Assembly: GCA_039000515.1 (NCBI GenBank) | Contig: JBCFYV010000001.1 | Location: forward strand, 51,567,894-51,631,893 | Length of the DNA stretch: 64,000 nucleotides | Source of the DNA: Timema cristinae | Lineage: Eukaryota > Arthropoda > Insecta > Phasmatodea > Timematidae | Reading direction: 5' to 3' | Position numbers and translations under genes: made by a program | Notes under the pieces: generated by a model | The model's database searches: none | Seen by the model: the letters and a program-made list of their open reading frames with translations, nothing else | What the model was told of the DNA's origin: nothing | Shown here: positions 13,801-23,011 of the stretch, one piece after another | Numbering within the stretch: the first letter of the stretch is position 1 | How the letters are laid out: each line of letters starts with the position of its first letter

Positions 13801-14717
13801 AACCACCTGACCACTGGTGCGATTATCTCTATAGGCAACAAATTTAGACAATCCGACACCTTAGCGCGTGAGTAAATTGATATGTGTTAGCTCAGTCGGT
13901 AGCTTGTCTGTCTACTCAACTAAGGCCCCGGGTTCAATTCCTGGCATAGCCTAAAGATTTATCGTTGGTGGAATGTGGATTTACTCCTCCATATTAATGA
14001 TTATTTTTCCATTTAAATTATTTATCAATAAGGAGAAATCTCAATTTTAAATCCAGATAAATTGTACAAAGTTGCAACCTTTGCTCGAGAAACGCCGGGC
14101 ACTTGTTGATAGTATAAAATATTAATTATAATCTATTTACTATGTAAACGTGATACAATAGGTATAGAACAAACAATATATTTTGAGATATGCTTGACAA
14201 TGACAGTAAAAACATTTCCAAGAGAAACGCATCAAAACAAATCAATACAATCCGGCACCATGGCAATGCCTCCCACAAACAAAGAGATTGAGTGATCATC
14301 ATCTTTGGTTCATCAAAATATGTAATGGAATAGAATAAAGGTTTTTAAATACTATGTATTTTATGGTTTATTGTTTTTACATGAAAAGTAATTGCGTAAT
14401 CTACTCATTTACTAATAAGCAAAGACAAATCAAAACTAAACTTTTTTCGATTAACACTTTATGCAGATATTAGTGTAAAAAATATTCTATTCACATTATT
14501 ATTATTCTATACGTCATATCCTACAATTTAAAAACGCACGTCATTCTCTTGTATATAACTAAAATTAATTAAATAACCAAGCAATTATGTTTGTTGATTA
14601 CGGTTATAGCTGCATCTAAGTATAATATTCTTTAAATTACTAAAATGACACCTGAACATGGAGATTGGAGAACCCGGGTTCAATTCCCGTGTCCAGGTGT
14701 CATTTTTAAATTTTAAG

Positions 14718-14771
<54 letters not shown>

Positions 14772-15616
14772 TAAGTTCAACAGTTTTATTAGTGAATAAT
14801 TGACTATTTAAGTAATTTCATTCAAGGGAATCATTATATTTAGTCAATCTTTTTGACATCATCTTTTGTGGAGTGTAAGCTAGTTTTTTGTGTATACATA
14901 TGTATTATTCTAATATTTTGCCTCACTTTATAAATATAAATATGTACTTGCCTGTCCTGCATCACTTATTGGACATCTAATGGGTTTTGATGATAACATG
15001 CTCATATCCTCTGAAAGGTAAATAATACAATAAATGTAAACTAAAAGTAAAATAATTATGTTTGAAACAGATACTTTAAAGGAGACTTGTCAAACTCGTT
15101 TGATCTTAAGAGACTTATTAAAATAAATAAAAGTTAAGTTGAATTAAAAATTATACTTAGTGCTTTTTTATTACAAGTAGAAAATTAAGATAAAAAACAA
15201 AGAATTAATTTTTCCGCCTAATTTTCCCAGAAATTTTGTGATTCCTATCAAGTATTATTGATTAAAAAAAAGAAAAGAAGACCTCTCTTTAAAAAGTTAT
15301 TAATTTTGATCCAATGGAATGTGACAAAGTACAAACATGGTGACCTGGTGGTTTAGGAGTAAGGTGTCGGACTTCTATGCTGGGGTCCGGGGTTCAATCC
15401 TCTGTACCGGCACAGATTTATCTGATTACCAAACCCTTCCTTCACCTCTGACAAGACATCTTGTGAATGTGTGGAATGCCAGGCCTCCACCGTGGTTGAG
15501 ATTCCACGTTAAACTGTAGGTCCTCCATTTCATCTCACAATCACCCTACCATCATTACATATTAGCGTAAGTGCGTATAACCCGAACGGGTAGTAAGACG
15601 CGATAAATAATAAAAA

Positions 15617-15652
<36 letters not shown>

Positions 15653-18600
15653 GTACAACATTCCCGAATGGTGTATTTCTACGGCTTTTATAAAAAGGAA
15701 AATGAAAGTCACATTTAATTTTGATTCGTAATCAGGTCCGCGGGCCGCAAAGGATCATGGCTCGGGTTGCGTGTGGCCCACGCCCTGCTTTGTCCATTAG
15801 TCCGACTAGGCACAGTGCTTAGGGCTTACGAACATTTTAGGGCCTACGAACCTTTTTCATTTCATAAACAAAAAAAAATCTAAAATAAGAAAAAAACCAA
15901 ATTTTAAAAACAATATGTTAACTAAGGGTTATGTTGTTATGCGTACTTGCGTTACACACATCGCGAACCATTGGTGGACCCAGGATTTTTTTTTTGTCAG
16001 TAGAGGTTCAGAGGCATTCACAGGCGTTTCACAGTGCACTAACATTTGCGAATATTGTTAAGATTAATTAATTAGCATAAAAATGAGTAAAAATATCTGA
16101 CACACATACAGGCCTATAGAAATAAAAGTGCCCAGGGCCTACAAAAGTCTTACGTCTCTGGACCCGTGGGCCTTAAGTTTGTCATGCCTGCTTTTAAAAA
16201 TAAGCCAGTATAATCCAATTTATATAGGAAGAGTTTAAAAAAAAGGCAAACAAAATTTTTGCTGTCAAAAATTTTACTATATTATTAGTGTTATTTTATA
16301 GGTATTGATAATGTAAGTCGAACGTGACAGCTGCAGATAACTTAACTTGGAGTAGAATACGTCTAAGTATATCCAGTACTAACATTTCTAGCTGTCTTAT
16401 AAACACAGGACTGTACTAGCATGAACTTATGAAGAGAGTAACCTACTTCTTATACCATTAACCAAGTATAAATACAATAAAAATGTTAAGACTAGTTTCA
16501 CGGATAATGTAATGAACTATGATCCAAGTATATAAAGAAACATTCTTACTTAATTACTTTATGGTATTAAGAACAAGAAAATTCACTGCCGCACTTACGA
16601 AAGTACGTCATATATCTCTTATCTTGAGCTAGTTCTATCCAGTCCACTTCATTACACCTATACCTATCTTGAGCTAGTTCTATCCAGTCCACCTCACTAC
16701 ACTCTATACCTATCTTGAGCTAGTTCTACCCAGTCCACCTCAATACACTCTATCCTATCTTGAGCTAGTTCTATCCAGTCCACCTCATTACACTCTATAC
16801 CTATATTGAGCTAGTTCTACCCAGTCGACCTCATTACACTATATCCCTATCTGGAGCCTGTTCTACCCAGTCCACCTCACTACACTCTTAAGGTCTTTAA
16901 GGTCAATTATTCTAATGTCTAGGTCTTCCCAATGACCTCTTCCCATTGGGTTTCCCAGTCAATACCCTGAACAAGGTATGATAAACATCCACTATCCTAA
17001 AATGAGTACAATAATTTATATTTTATTTTAACCCTCTTTCACAGTTCACGGATGTTCTTTCAGGCTGCCTCGGGTGAAGAGTAAACGTTGGGGGGAGGGG
17101 GGAGGCTCGTCGACTTCCCATCGTAGGATGTTTGCCTCAGTTATTAATCGTCAAAATCCGCATACCTACATTGAACCATCCCCCTGACAAATTCCTGAAT
17201 TTCATGTCTCATTCATTCTCATCAATATTCTGACGTGCAGTCTTATTAAGATACATTTAATATCTTGCCTCCCGCGTATCCCTCAGAGTCATTTAATATC
17301 CTGATTTAGACGTCTCATTAAGATACATTTATTATTCTGGCTTGCACGTCTCATTAAAAGTATCCTAATATGCTGGCTCACACATCTCATTCAGTCATCT
17401 TGGTAAATACGACTCATTCAGAGTCTCTTAATATCCCGGGTCTCATTGCCAGGCCCGCATTGTTCTCAGGGGCCCAACTGAATCTTTACGTGCAAAGTTA
17501 AATGGTAGAGGGGACAAGGCATCTCCTTACCATTATGACTTTTCAAATATATCAGTAACTGTAGTTTTGATACATTTACCACAGTATGGCTATAGATGGT
17601 TGCTATAGAGAGGCACACTTGTTTATCTCAGATGTATGGTGCATAGAGGCACTTTATCCAGTATGGTAGATGTCTATAAGAAGGCACACTTGTTTATCTC
17701 AGTATGGCTAGAGCTGGTTGCTATGAGAGAGGCACACTTGTTTATCTCAGTATGGCTAGAGATGGTTGCTATAAGAGAGGCACACTTGTTTATCTGAGTA
17801 TGGCTAGAGATGGTTGCTATGAGAGAGGCACACTTGTTTATCTCAGTATGGTTATAGATGGTTGCTATAAGATAGGCACACTTGTTTATCTCAGTATGGC
17901 TAGAGATGGTTGCTATAAGAGAGGCACACTTGTTTATCTCAGTATGGCTAGAAATGGTTGCTATAAGAGAGGCACACTTGTTTATCTCAGTATGGCTAGA
18001 TTATGGTTGCTATAAGAAAGGCACACTTGTTTATCTCAATATGGTTAGAAATGGTTGCTATGAGAGATACACACTTGTTTATCTCAATATGGTTATAGAT
18101 GGTTGCTATGAGAGAGGCACACTTGTTTATACTTTGGGGTTTGTTTGTTTGAGTTTAAGATTATTTAAGAAAATATTTGGAGTAAAACATTTAAAGAATC
18201 ATTAAAGATTTTACCAAATTAATATATATAAGGCCTAGTCTTCATTTGTTTTAACCTTAAGATATAAGTTTCGCTAAGGACTTCTCAAGCACAAATAAGT
18301 CCCGAAGAAAGTCTTTCTCAATCTTATATTATTTGCCTGGTTATTTAAGATAGTAACTAGCCATAATTCAATACTAAAAGGTGCGACTCACATATTCATT
18401 AATATAATTGATATAAAGTACCCTTATCTATATTTACCAAGGTTGTAGGATAAATTAAGCTTCTTTTTGCAGATATTATATTTTTGCAAATATTCCTTCC
18501 ATAACTCGTCGTTGGTTAATGGAATATCATTCTTCTTCTTCTTGGCACCCTATCAACACAATCAAGTCATAATACAATTATATATAGTATATATGCCTGT

Positions 18601-21600
18601 TAGAGATCCCAAACTTCGAGAAAAAAATCTGGGAAACAAGATAATCCCGAATTTAGGTCTGGGAAAATTATTTCCAGGGATTTTTTAGGAAAAAATTATA
18701 TAAAAATGCTATAATTAAGGACCGTCAATCAATCTGATTTGTAGTTAACGTTTATTTACTATTTTATTTATTAAAGTTAAATTATTAACCTTATCTTCCT
18801 TTAAGTAGACTGATACGTACAGAAAATTACAGCAGCTTTTAATTCACAACTTGACTGAGTGGCATTAAATAACAACCTCACTCGACAACTCGATGGTAAT
18901 TTTTATACCCTAATAGATTTAAGGAAAGAAAACTTATGTTTGGCGACAAATAATGGTAAAAGTGGCTTTAAAATATCAAAGTTATGCACAAAATACACTT
19001 GAACGAAACTTATTTTGCGTCTATACACATATGTTAATGTTATTATTTAAAAAGGCATTCAATGATTGATTTTGTATATTATATATTTAGTTGGTCAAAC
19101 TAATATTTTTTAAGTCCAACATTGCGTTTTGTGAGAGGTTTAGTAACTAAAACGTCAGAGACAGCACGGCACACTGGCTCAGTTGAGAAATGTGTTTGGT
19201 ATTTTTTATTGACAAGACTGTGACTCAATTTTATTTAAATTTAGATTAGTTTGAATATTTTTATGTCTTTTTTTGTGTGAGTAGTTATTAAAAATCATGC
19301 TATGAACTTTTTTTTTATTCAAGTACTGTTTTAGTCAATCTTAAAATCTATTTTTGGAATGAATTTATATTTATACCGCAAATGCTTGGTTAAAGTTGAC
19401 AATTATAGTATTTGCATTAGGCCTAGGTTCCTTATTTTCAGCCTACATCAAAACTTACTCAACAGTTTTCAAACAAAGTATTATTTGGTTTTTATTTGGA
19501 ATTCTTACAGCTTTAAAAATAAATTAATATAAACAAGTTGCATACATATTTCTTTCCTTTAAACAAATTTTACAAGATTATAGAATTTACATTTATTGTT
19601 CAGACCGCTTAACTAGGCCTATAAATTAATAAGAGATTTGTTCTCTTTTCCTGACCCTATTCGGGATCAAATTGCCCTTAGTTCCTAATTTTATCATCAA
19701 ATTATTTTTATTGGAATGAATGGGAAGATTAAATTTATACTAAAATCATAAATAGGGAAAATAAATATAATACGAAAGTGGGCAATTATTTTTATTTATT
19801 TTCCCCCCCATATCCCGTTCCGTGGTAAATTGGGAAATTTTATATCGGGAATTATAAAAATCAAAATCTAATTCCTACATAGGCATAGTAAGTAATATAC
19901 TAGCAGGAAGTTATATTTGCACTTTTGTGTTAGACTTGGATTCAAGAACCATTGGATCCATTCTTGACGAAGCCCTTTTAAATGTTAAATTTATATGGCT
20001 CCTTACCCTCGTTCTATCAGGAAAATTGCGTTGTTTTTTTAACTCTTATTCTTCGTCCGGTACACTAAAGATAGATAGTTTAAGGGTATGTTGGCACTAC
20101 TGGTAATGATAAGTAACATAATACAGTACAGTTCAATTTTCACTAGAAGAACCCTGTATCTCACAGCCATAAACGTTACTTGATCTACATAATGCATTCA
20201 TACGTCACTTCATGTGATCTTCAGCTGATACTTTTTTTTATTAGATATTAGCAACAATAATAAAATATTAAAATGTTACCAATTGTGGTCACACAAAAAA
20301 AAGTTTTTATTTTCTAAAAGGTTCATTGTATTAATTGTATGAAATTTGAACTATATACTTTCAATAGTTTTCTTCAATTTATTTGATCAATTACATGATA
20401 ATACTAATTTTAACCTCAATATAGTCAATATCGTTCAGGCCTTCGTTTTTTTGGTACCACCAACCTATAAAACAATAGTAGTTGTGATTAAAGTAATACC
20501 AAGGGATTTTTAATATTATAAGAGCTGATTATATTTTACACGATTAAATACACTCTGATTTAGATAAGAAAGAGTTTTTTTGTATGTTATAAAAGTTATT
20601 AAAACCAAGTTTAATATATTCATTCAATGAAAGCATTTGAGTTGCAGTCGTCAATAAAAAAAAATGGTAATAACGGTACCTATTAGACAAAATTATATAC
20701 ATTTCCTTAATATCCCACTAAGTAGAAGTACAAATAAGATTTGTTTGAATTTTGAGAAATACAAATAATTATAATCAGTGGCAGGCAGTCTTTGTTGTGA
20801 ACATTATATACGTATAGGTTTCTTATAAACCAAACCAAAACAAACACAAGTACTGAATCAAGAAACTTTAAACCCAAACATATATAATTATGATTGATTG
20901 AACTTATAATATATTTTGTGGAGTGTCAAAGTTTAGCCTTGTTCTTAAAACAAGAAACATGAGCACTGTCTACTCATTGGAACTGCGTCCTTTACTGCAC
21001 ATTTTCACAATTGTAGTAGAGACGTTCTTTTTATTCTTCAGGAGACTATTTTGTGTATTTTGTGTGTGTGTTTGTACACAATATAATGTGTATAGATTGT
21101 CTATTCAGAATTACTCATACCAAAATAAATTTAATTTTATAGGTTTTTTGATAATTTTTGCGGGTTAAACATTTTAGGAACTTACTTTACTAGGATAGTC
21201 TTGTATTTTTCTAGCCTGTAAAGAAATTTGTCGTGTTCCTATATTCTGATGATATTTTGCATTTATTTCCCCAAAAGGTTGATTTACAAAGAGCAGAGAA
21301 AGAAAGTCGTAGCCTGTATCTATACTATGTATAATCGATGGTCTTAAATAATACACTATTTTGTATAATGTTATCCTTTTACTGGAGGGGGGGGGGGAGG
21401 CTACACATGTGTGTCACACAAACGCTGTCTTACAAACTTTTCTCAGTCTTAGCTCTGTTCAAGCAACGTTAAGAAATTTAGGTTCAATTTTTATACTCGA
21501 TATATTTTTACAGTACAATTTGTTCCTGAATTAGGAATAATTTGAACGAATAGAAAAATGCCTGCCTGGTTTAATTCTACGATACCCCTAGCAAATACAC

Positions 21601-22176
21601 AAAAACTGTTGATATTACTAGATCCAGGCATTTAAGGTCCGTATTCACTGTCATGTTTAGCTGGCGCCAATAGTCACGCCAATCAAACTGTCGTAGAAGT
21701 AAAGGTTTACACACATTTTTGAATACCGTGCAAAGACTTACTTGCGGAATAATTTAGTTCACCACATGTACACACAACTATTCTAAACAATGCACTGGAC
21801 CTGTTCTCTCAGAGTTGTGACTGACACATCAATCGAGGTTTACAAGTGTAAGTACAACTAGCTTACAGGTCCAGCTGGCGCGACAATTCATCTCTGGTGC
21901 CAAATTATTCGAGTGCTCGAATATTCGTGCAAGCAGAACATGAGTCATGCAAACTCTTTAATTAACATGCAAATAGAGGTTTACACTCTCATGTTGGCAC
22001 GCCACTAAAACATAACAGTGTAAGCCCCACTTTAATTAATGAATATTAATGCCAGGCCTCCACCGTGGTTCGGATTCCACGTTAAACTGTAGGTCCTTCA
22101 TTTCATCTCACAATCACCCTACCATTACACATTAGCGTAAGTGCGTATATCCCGAATGGGTAGTAAGACGCGGTGC

Positions 22177-22250
<74 letters not shown>

Positions 22251-22264
22251 TAATAATAATAATA

Positions 22265-22309
<45 letters not shown>

Positions 22310-22738
22310 GAATATTACCCGCCTCGGTGGCGTAGTTGGCTAAAGCGCTTGTCGTGTTGAGCTCGACTGCTGAGGACGGGGAGATCGAGGTTCGAATCTC
22401 GGTTGGGTGAACTGGGGGTGGTTTTTCCTAAATGGTTTTCCACTCTCCCTCCACGCAAATGCGGGTTCACTTCTTTTAATTCAACCTTCCCCATTCCTAA
22501 TCCATTAGCGTAATCAGTACTTAAAGCGTATAACCCGAACGGGTAGTAAGACGCGGTGCTAAAATATAATAATTAATGTATTTACTGAAGAAACATAATA
22601 TTTATTTTGGACAAAAAATACTGATTTTAGCTGATGTTCTCTTCCATCCCACCTTATAAATAATACAGAACGTACCTCCACAATGGCTACGGTCGCTACC
22701 CATAGAAGGTAGAACGTTATAAATGTTTGGAACGTCAT
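1841..22738 (-). CDS. OBP-1: odorant-binding protein (PBP/GOBP family), 7 coding exons, spliced model
   Basis: Joined minus-strand exons 22738-22676, 18549-18438, 15010-14952, 5564-5529, 5111-5003, 3943-3885 and 1867-1841 give about 154 residues. Residues 1-21 form a hydrophobic signal peptide (starts [10 protein letters not shown]). Six cysteines follow the insect OBP spacing C1-X30-C2-X3-C3-X39-C4-X10-C5-X8-C6, seen at NIC, CIVGC, QVC, DEC and CPC. OBPs are small secreted helical proteins that carry hydrophobic odorants or pheromones in sensillum lymph, and some act outside olfaction. Two extra cysteines lie 8 residues before C2 and 2 before C6, at the same places as in OBP-2. All introns are GT-AG except intron 3, which starts GC. 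Phases are 0, 1, 0, 0, 1, 0. The ends and phases are read from sequence and agreement with OBP-2; no transcript was available. The ligand cannot be inferred. Confidence 0.87.
1868..3884 (-). other. OBP-1 intron 6
   Basis: About 2 kb, GTGAGT...TTTTCAG. It contains an old SINE-B at 2555-2800 and a degenerate tRNA-like repeat near 3000-3220. The rest is AT-rich with no supported gene; the ORF at 2266-2484 has no recognisable domain. Confidence 0.6.
2555..2800 (-). repeat. Old, degenerate SINE-B copy
   Basis: The SINE 3' signature appears as GCATCTTACTACCTGTTCAG, followed by the SINE-B body and a decayed tRNA-like head (CTGATCAGTGAGGTGGATT). It is in the same orientation as the OBP genes. Confidence 0.65.
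3885..3943 (-). CDS. OBP-1 exon 6 (C5-X8-C6)
   Basis: 59 bp between acceptor TTTTGTTGCAG and donor GTGAGTATAC. With the split first codon it encodes [20 protein letters not shown], which holds C5 and C6 eight residues apart and an extra cysteine two before C6. OBP-2 and OBP-3 exon 6 have the same length and phase. Confidence 0.88.
4631..4739 (-). repeat. Truncated SINE-A copy (3' part)
   Basis: ATT repeats, then the shared tail and the SINE-A body as far as the TACAGTT motif. The tRNA-like head is missing, so this is a 5'-truncated insertion. Confidence 0.75.
4881..4910. repeat. (GT)n microsatellite joined to a poly-G run
   Basis: TGTGTGTGTGTGTC followed by 13 G. Runs of ten or more G or C recur at about 7458, 21388, 45932 and 56562. 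Confidence 0.8.
5003..5111 (-). CDS. OBP-1 exon 5 (C4)
   Basis: 109 bp, acceptor TTTTTCCAG, donor GTAGGC. It reads [20 protein letters not shown] and continues to NLQVCVEK, giving helices between C3 and C4 and then C4. Same length as OBP-2 exon 5. Confidence 0.88.
5112..5528 (-). other. OBP-1 intron 4
   Basis: 417 bp of AT-rich sequence with no repeat or gene recognised. Confidence 0.6.
5529..5564 (-). CDS. OBP-1 exon 4 (36-bp microexon, C2-X3-C3)
   Basis: TTTCAG acceptor and GTAAGAAC donor enclose twelve codons, [12 protein letters not shown]. This is the C2-X3-C3 core of the OBP fold. OBP-2 has an identical-length microexon (CIIGCMMSEFGL). Confidence 0.88.
6327..6560. repeat. Diverged direct repeat, copy 1 (partner 8202-8440)
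   Basis: Begins AGATTCGGATGGACACCTAC. Shared blocks include the ACATACG-TTTTTT-CATT segment and the AAATAAAATAAAAC-like end. The start motif also occurs inverted near 11650-11672, so this is probably an old dispersed element. Confidence 0.55.
7240..7700 (+). repeat. Older SINE-B-like copy split by a younger SINE-B
   Basis: Left half 7240-7360 has a B box (GAGGTTCGAATCTCG) and ends CACATGTGATT. The right half resumes after 7642 with TTTGCCATCCTCTCTATGCG. The young SINE-B at 7361-7632 sits between them, flanked by a 10-bp duplication. Confidence 0.7.
7361..7632 (+). repeat. SINE-B, full length, with 10-bp target duplication
   Basis: tRNA-like head with A box region GTGGCGTAGTTGGCTA and B box GAGGTTCGAATCTC. 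The body includes CCACTCTCCCTCCACGCAAA, then the tail ATAACCCGAACGGGTAGTAA and TAA repeats. ACATGTGATT occurs at 7351-7360 and 7633-7642 as a target-site duplication. A 12-G run (about 7458-7470) lies inside. The minus-strand ORF here (7349-7696) is a SINE artefact. Confidence 0.9.
8202..8440. repeat. Diverged direct repeat, copy 2 (partner 6327-6560)
   Basis: Starts AGATTCGGATGGATATCTAC and keeps the block order of copy 1 with many indels. Confidence 0.55.
9560..9808 (+). repeat. SINE-B, full length
   Basis: Starts ACCCGCCTCGGTGGCGTAGT, keeps the B box GAGGTTCGAATCTC, and ends with the shared tail and a short TAA run. No clear target duplication was found. Confidence 0.88.
10128..10190 (+). 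repeat. Solo SINE 3' tail
   Basis: Only GCGTTAGTGCGTATAGCCCG and the rest of the shared tail with TAA-like repeats remain: a heavily truncated insertion. Confidence 0.65.
10321..10609 (-). repeat. SINE-A, full length, with 12-bp target duplication
   Basis: Minus-strand order: tRNA-like head (GGTGACCTGGTGGTCTAGGG; B box GGGGTTCAATCCTC), a 190-bp body, the shared tail and TAA repeats. CGACATTCTAAT flanks it at 10309-10320 and 10610-10621. The ORF at 10430-10654 is SINE sequence. Confidence 0.92.
10667..11421 (-). mobile_element. hAT-family DNA transposon remnant (non-autonomous, with TSD)
   Basis: Terminal inverted repeats CAGAGGTGGGCAAA and, at the right end reversed, CAGCGGTGTGTAAG, followed by GGCCC-rich subterminal sequence. 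The 8-bp duplication CCTTAGAG is perfect at 10659-10666 and 11422-11429, as hAT elements make. The minus-strand ORF 10938-11150 has the hAT C-terminal dimerisation look ([20 protein letters not shown], then [13 protein letters not shown]). At 755 bp it lacks the catalytic part, so it is an internally deleted copy. Confidence 0.88.
11752..13747. mobile_element. Foldback-type element, 2.0 kb, with internally repeated arms
   Basis: Left arm about 11752-12350 and right arm about 13140-13747 are inverted copies of each other. Each arm contains about four roughly 108-bp subrepeats built on CTGAATTGTATCC and TGGTAGCCATTCAGAC. The unique centre is about 0.8 kb. AGTAAGCA occurs at 11744-11751 and 13748-13755, a candidate 8-bp target duplication. 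Mirror-image ORFs start [20 protein letters not shown] in both arms and are a by-product of the symmetry. No transposase is visible. Confidence 0.85.
13880..13955 (+). repeat. tRNA-like sequence (SINE head or tRNA pseudogene)
   Basis: TTAGCTCAGTCGGTAG resembles a D arm/A box and GGGTTCAATTCCTGG a T arm/B box. The T stem has a mismatch and no good acceptor stem forms, so a functional tRNA gene is unlikely. A related sequence lies inverted at about 54583-54652. Confidence 0.5.
14642..14706 (+). repeat. Short tRNA-like hairpin with 13-bp perfect inverted ends
   Basis: AAAATGACACCTG at 14642-14654 pairs perfectly with CAGGTGTCATTTT at 14694-14706. Between them is a T-arm-like CCGGGTTCAATTCCCG. 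The D and anticodon arms are missing. A (TA)n run follows at about 14720-14767. Confidence 0.55.
14720..14767. repeat. (TA)n microsatellite
   Basis: About 48 bp of alternating TA. Confidence 0.9.
14952..15010 (-). CDS. OBP-1 exon 3, followed by a GC donor
   Basis: 59 bp from acceptor TTTCAG. It reads (E)[19 protein letters not shown] and contains the extra cysteine 8 residues before C2. The donor is CAG|GCAAGT. Using the GT four bases further would shift the frame before the C2-X3-C3 exon. OBP-2 shows the same arrangement. Confidence 0.85.
15335..15649 (+). repeat. SINE-A, full length, with 9-bp target duplication
   Basis: Head with B box GGGGTTCAATCCTC, body, shared tail and TAA repeats. 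AAAGTACAA flanks it at 15326-15334 and 15650-15658. The ORF at 15337-15519 is SINE sequence. Confidence 0.9.
16225..16345 (-). repeat. Repeat family F, partial copy
   Basis: The minus strand shows ATCTGCAGCTGTCACG followed by ATTATCAATACCTATAAAAT, the core shared with copies at 20123, 32247, 34149 and 58780. Confidence 0.5.
16620..16889. repeat. 46-bp tandem array, about 6 copies
   Basis: Unit starts TATCTTGAGCTAGTTCTATC and continues CAGTCCACCTCACTACACTC. A few substitutions per unit. Confidence 0.88.
17583..18132. repeat. 48-bp tandem array, about 11 copies
   Basis: Unit AGTATGGCTAGAGATGGTTG then CTATAAGAGAGGCACACTTG and TTTATCTC. The first two units are degenerate. The period is divisible by 3, so repeating 16-residue ORFs appear in two frames (17704-18015 and 17882-18205). 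These are not supported as genes. Confidence 0.9.
18438..18549 (-). CDS. OBP-1 exon 2 (mature N-terminus, C1)
   Basis: 112 bp, acceptor GTTGATAG, donor GTAAAT. It reads [20 protein letters not shown] and then [17 protein letters not shown], with C1 in NIC. It is lysine-rich at the start, just after the signal peptide. OBP-2 exon 2 has nearly the same length, phase and C1 position. Confidence 0.82.
20123..20290 (+). repeat. Repeat family F copy
   Basis: Begins AGTACAGTTCAATTTTCAC and contains ATACGTCACTTCATGTGATC and an AATAATAAAATATTAAAATG end. Similar to 32247-32410, which starts with the same 19 bases. Confidence 0.65.
21632..22035. mobile_element. MITE-like element with TTAA flanks
   Basis: TTAA at 21632-21635 and 22032-22035 bracket an imperfect inverted repeat: left TTCACTGTCATGTTTAGCTG, right reversed TTACACTGTTATGTTTTAGT. 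No coding capacity. TTAA flanks suggest a piggyBac-type mobiliser, which is inference. Confidence 0.6.
22048..22306 (+). repeat. SINE-A, 5'-truncated, with long (TAA)n and 10-bp target duplication
   Basis: Starts inside the body (GCCAGGCCTCCACCGTGGTT) and ends in about 125 bp of TAA-type repeats (22177-22305). AATGAATATT occurs at 22038-22047 and 22307-22316. It inserted a few bases beyond the MITE end. Confidence 0.88.
22317..22562 (+). repeat. SINE-B, full length
   Basis: ACCCGCCTCGGTGGCGTAGT head immediately after the SINE-A target duplication, GAGGTTCGAATCTC B box, and the shared tail ending GGTGCTAAAATATAATAA. Confidence 0.9.
22676..22738 (-). CDS. OBP-1 exon 1 (signal peptide)
   Basis: ATG at 22738, 21 codons, donor GAG|GTACGT. 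The peptide begins [10 protein letters not shown] and is hydrophobic to its end, as expected for secretion. OBP-2 exon 1 has the same length, phase and donor. Confidence 0.87.
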
Positions 22739-22888
22739 GCTAAGACGATACGTGAAGCCCCAGTAACACTGTGTGTGCTATCAGTAGGGGATGGAACTGC
22801 GCTGTTAAATGTATTCATGAGAAGTATTGTATGTCGGAGAGCTGTTGAAAAATAACTCTTAATGGTTGACACCGGAAGTTTGTTTAAA

Positions 22889-22897
22889 CGTTTATTT
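22889..22897 (-). promoter_or_regulatory. TATA-like element of OBP-1
   Basis: AAATAAACG on the minus strand aligns with ATATAAACG of OBP-2 (37770-37780). It lies about 155 bp upstream of the start codon, implying a 5' UTR near 125 nt. Confidence 0.5.
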
Positions 22898-22920
22898 CTT
22901 CCCATTAGCGATTAATTCAT

Positions 22921-22951
22921 GGTGCTCACCACACCATGACATGGCGGCTCT
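22921..22951 (-). promoter_or_regulatory. Conserved upstream block of OBP-1
   Basis: Minus strand AGAGCCGCCATGTCA, then GG.G.GGTGAGC, matches OBP-2 37807-37836 closely. Its edge lies 186 bp upstream of the ATG here and 183 bp in OBP-2. Confidence 0.6.
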
Positions 22952-23011
22952 TTTGAATGTGACGTTTATGAGAAGAGGTGTGGGTTTGTGAAAGATAACT
23001 GGACAAAGAAA

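Larger units (their letters stand above)
5565..14951 (-). other. OBP-1 intron 3 (9.4 kb, GC-AG)
   Basis: The longest intron of the gene. It holds a diverged direct repeat pair (about 6327-6560 and 8202-8440), two SINE-B copies, a SINE-A copy and a loose SINE tail, a hAT element, a foldback element and tRNA-like pieces, all listed separately. Short ORFs at 6961-7149 and 7963-8157 have no recognisable domains. On the gene strand the intron starts GCAAGT and ends TTTCAG. Confidence 0.7.
15011..18437 (-). other. OBP-1 intron 2
   Basis: About 3.4 kb. It contains a SINE-A (15335-15649), hAT-like end fragments (about 15735-15800 and 16150-16193, with GGGCC motifs and GTTTGTCATGCCTG), a repeat-F copy (about 16225-16345), a 46-bp array (16620-16889), a weak roughly 55-bp degenerate array (about 17205-17440) and a 48-bp array (17583-18132). 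Confidence 0.65.
18550..22675 (-). other. OBP-1 intron 1
   Basis: About 4.1 kb. It holds a repeat-F copy, a TTAA-flanked MITE, a SINE-A with a long TAA tail and a SINE-B, listed separately. From 18.6 to 20.1 kb and 20.3 to 21.6 kb there is AT-rich sequence with no recognised gene; the ORFs at 20923-21168 and 21174-21356 have no domain I know. Confidence 0.65.

Noticed and set aside
13880..13955. tRNA gene
   Set aside because: T stem mismatch and no acceptor stem; looks like a SINE head or pseudogene.
17704..18205. Repeat-protein ORFs [16 protein letters not shown]
   Set aside because: Minisatellite translation in two overlapping frames, without splice context or homology.
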